From: Rhytidiadelphus loreus
Taxonomy: Eukaryota > Streptophyta > Bryopsida > Hypnales > Hylocomiaceae
Length of the DNA: 64,000 nt
Assembly (NCBI GenBank): GCA_947034895.1
Contig: OX344764.1
Span: 66,693,348 to 66,757,347 of the forward strand
Direction: 5' to 3'
Shown here: piece after piece, positions 61,950-64,000 of the stretch
Numbering within the stretch: position 1 is the stretch's first letter
Layout: each line of letters starts with the position of its first letter
Notes under the pieces: model-generated
Seen by the model: only the letters and a program-made list of their open reading frames with translations
What the model was told of the DNA's origin: nothing
The model's database searches: none
Made by a program: the position numbers and the translations under genes

Positions 61950-62293
61950 ATGAATCTTGCTTTTACATTTTCATTGTTTCATCCCTTACTAATAAAGATA
62001 TATAGCTTTTACTTTTTCTTTGTGATTAATGTAAAATTATAATATCAAAGATACTTTATTATCAAACTAGTTTTTACACACATTGATTTGGAAGATTTAA
62101 CATCACTCTTTTACTTTCTTGCTTTTATTTTTTCATTGTTTTATCCTTCAATCATAAAGATACATGGCTTTTACTTTTTTCCTTGTGGTTAATGTAAAAG
62201 TATGATACTAGTTCAAGGCACACTATATAAACCAAAAACATACAACTATTTTCTTCACACATTCATTTTGGAAGGCTTAACATCACTCTTTTA
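61950..62293. repeat. Diverged tandem repeat, period about 181 bp
   Basis: Two units share GGCTTTTACTTTTT-like sequence, TGTG.TTAATGTAAAA and TTGGAAG.TTTAACATCACTCTTTTA-like blocks (near 62087 and 62267). Confidence 0.55.
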
Positions 62294-62520
62294 TCTTCTT
62301 TTTTGTTTGCTTCACCAACTTGTGCGTTTCTATTATCCCTTGCTATTGAAAACTATTTTAGATTGTTCCACTTGAGAAGAAAAATGTTCTTATCTCTTTC
62401 TACTAGTACAAACACATTTTCAATGTATTGAGCCATTTTCCTTATTGAGGCAAGTCTTAGGTTATCACAAGTTTTCTCAATACACTAGCTAAGTTTGCAC
62501 TATAGATAGAATCAAGAACA

Positions 62521-62891
62521 ATGGGGGTCAATATGAAGACAAAAAAGGCGGTGGTTGGATCCAAGAAACCATTGATGGTAAAGAGGGTCATGACTCCCAA
62601 ATCCAACTTACTTGGAATTACAAAATCATCTCAAACATCAAACTATTATGTCAATCCATTGTTGTGAAGGGAAAGCATTCTAACTCCAAAGCTAAGGTTG
62701 TACCGGCCTTTGGAGATCTTGTAGCCAAAGCCAAGGTAGCTAGAAAAAAAGCTCTTGATATCCAACAAAATTTGATAGATGAGCAACACTCCTTGCCAAG
62801 GATTTTAGGTTTTGAAGAATTTTGTGCCATGTATCAACAAGAACTTGATGTTGCTCTTGAAGATGACAAAGTGGAAAACACAATTGTTTAG
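62521..62891 (+). pseudogene. Small broken or spliced ORF of unknown function
   Basis: An ATG at 62521 opens a basic reading frame (starts MGVNMKTKKAVVGSKK) of about 48 codons that ends in TGA. A second open frame in a different phase runs from about 62664 to 62891 without an ATG; it starts KGKHSNSKAKVVPAFGDL and contains ILGFEEFCAMYQQELDVAL. The two halves look like one basic-to-acidic protein split by a frameshift, or two exons. I do not recognise the family. Confidence 0.3.
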
Positions 62892-63879
62892 ATTAATCAT
62901 TCACAAGTCTCTAGTGAAGATCCATCCAATAGATAAGTAGTATAGATGTGGGCACATCGTGATCAAATTGGCTCTAATTCTACTACAATGAAAAGAAACA
63001 CAAATGCAACGTTTGCAAGAATTTCAGATAATCAACGTGTTGGAGTTAATATGACCCTCTTTTAATGCTACTTTTCTATATTGGAATTGAAGGATGCCAA
63101 AGCACTCTAAATCTAGAAGAAAGCTTAGTTGTTTTTGTTTTGTGATTCTTCTTAATGCAATAGTTTGTTCATTTGTTCAAAAAAAGAGGAAATAAATTGG
63201 AAAATGAAAAAAAGGGGGTTTACAATGAAAAAAAAATGAAAAAATGAATTTCTTTTTGAAGAAAATAATATTGTAGCTGAACTCAAAAGGATTTAGCCTT
63301 CTTTTGTTGTAGAATGGAATCCCAATTCTTTCCAAAAAAAAAGAAAAAAAAAAAGATTTGGCATCCCCGCTCTTGAACATTGTCTAGTCCATACCTCTTC
63401 CTAGAATGATATTGAGATGAATGTTCAATGAGAAACACACACAAATAGTGGCAAAATTATTTGATATTTATCCCTTCTAATCCAAGAGTCCTTGAGATAC
63501 ACCACTCTAAGCTTGGAGCACTAGTTTGTAAGCTTGGATCCTCCTCTGCTAGCCAAATTCATTTTTTCACCAAAAGAATCGACCCAAGCAAGCCCTAGGA
63601 GGAAGCAACAAGCGATGAAATGGTCTAATTGATGAATTGTTTGCTACCAAATTACTACTCGCTAAAGAATTCATTTCAAACTCGAACTTTGGAAGCCTCC
63701 TTTTATAAAAAAACATGCACATACAAGAAATACATTAGAAGAGGTTTGAGGGCAATAAAGGGTCATTTCAAGCTTGTTCCCTTTTCTACAAACTACAATA
63801 TTGCATTCATGATATTTAATAATAAAAAATATTTTAAAATATTTTAAATTTTACTTTTTTAAATTAAAAATTAAATTAA
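62892..63879. other. AT-rich spacer
   Basis: No supported gene; poly(A) and poly(T) rich. Confidence 0.35.
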
Positions 63880-64000
63880 AAAATCACAAAAAATATTTAA
63901 AATTAATTAAATAGTAATATCTAACATGACACAATCTCGGCCATGTTGACTACAACTCACAATTTGCCAAAGCCTTCAAATTTCATCTAATATCACAAGA
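63840..64000. repeat. AT-cored repeat copy at the right edge
   Basis: An A/T-only core is followed by CTCGGCCATGTTGACTACAA, then CTCACAATTTGCC and AAATTTCATCTAAT. This is the same order as in 15885-15995. It probably continues beyond the window. Confidence 0.45.

Noticed and set aside
1..64000. CRISPR array, bacterial operon or prophage
   Set aside because: No regularly spaced repeats, and the genes are spliced eukaryotic genes.

Overview
This window looks like nuclear DNA of a land plant. Four genes of typical plant families have GT-AG introns and fairly GC-rich exons, and they sit in long, very AT-rich spacers. The spacers are packed with short non-autonomous DNA transposons (MITEs), and I see no LTR retrotransposon genes. 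The mix of families, including a COBRA-like protein with a KAPV repeat and a cinnamyl-alcohol-dehydrogenase (CAD) pair of non-angiosperm look, suggests a bryophyte or another early-diverging plant, but I cannot name the species. There is no operon structure, and the four families have unrelated jobs: calmodulin/cytoskeleton scaffold, NADPH alcohol dehydrogenase, H3K4me3 reader, and GPI-anchored wall protein.

Layout. 0-2.4 kb: the 5' part of an IQ67-domain (IQD) gene on the minus strand, running off the left edge. 2.4-17.9 kb: gene-free spacer with an Emigrant-like MITE, a long foldback, two TA-flanked MITEs of one family, TTAA-flanked elements, and a nested block in which an 8-bp-TSD (hAT-like) element interrupts an older AT-rich repeat. 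17.9-21.2 kb: a likely multi-exon minus-strand gene that I do not recognise. 21.6-24.4 kb: three foldbacks, then a TTAA element carrying a nested CACTA-ended MITE. 24.5-34.2 kb: a direct segmental duplication holding two CAD genes. Copy 1 is intact (354 aa). Copy 2 has a 7-nt frameshifting insertion in exon 1 and has lost the TATA box present in copy 1. 35.6-38.0 kb: a complete ING/PHD-finger gene of 254 aa. 38-49 kb: AT-rich spacer with many TTAA-flanked elements and a near-perfect 238-bp foldback. 49.2-55.2 kb: a less AT-rich stretch with a complete COBRA-like gene (706 aa, five exons). 55-64 kb: repeats plus a broken small ORF.

The most unusual signal is a multi-copy set of elements flanked by TTAA with CCC(C/T)-starting inverted ends, for example TTAACCCTAGAAGGAC. 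This is the structure expected of piggyBac-type transposons, which I do not know as a regular component of land-plant genomes. No transposase gene is visible in the window. All gene models and boundaries were read by eye from frame and splice consensus; no homology search was run.
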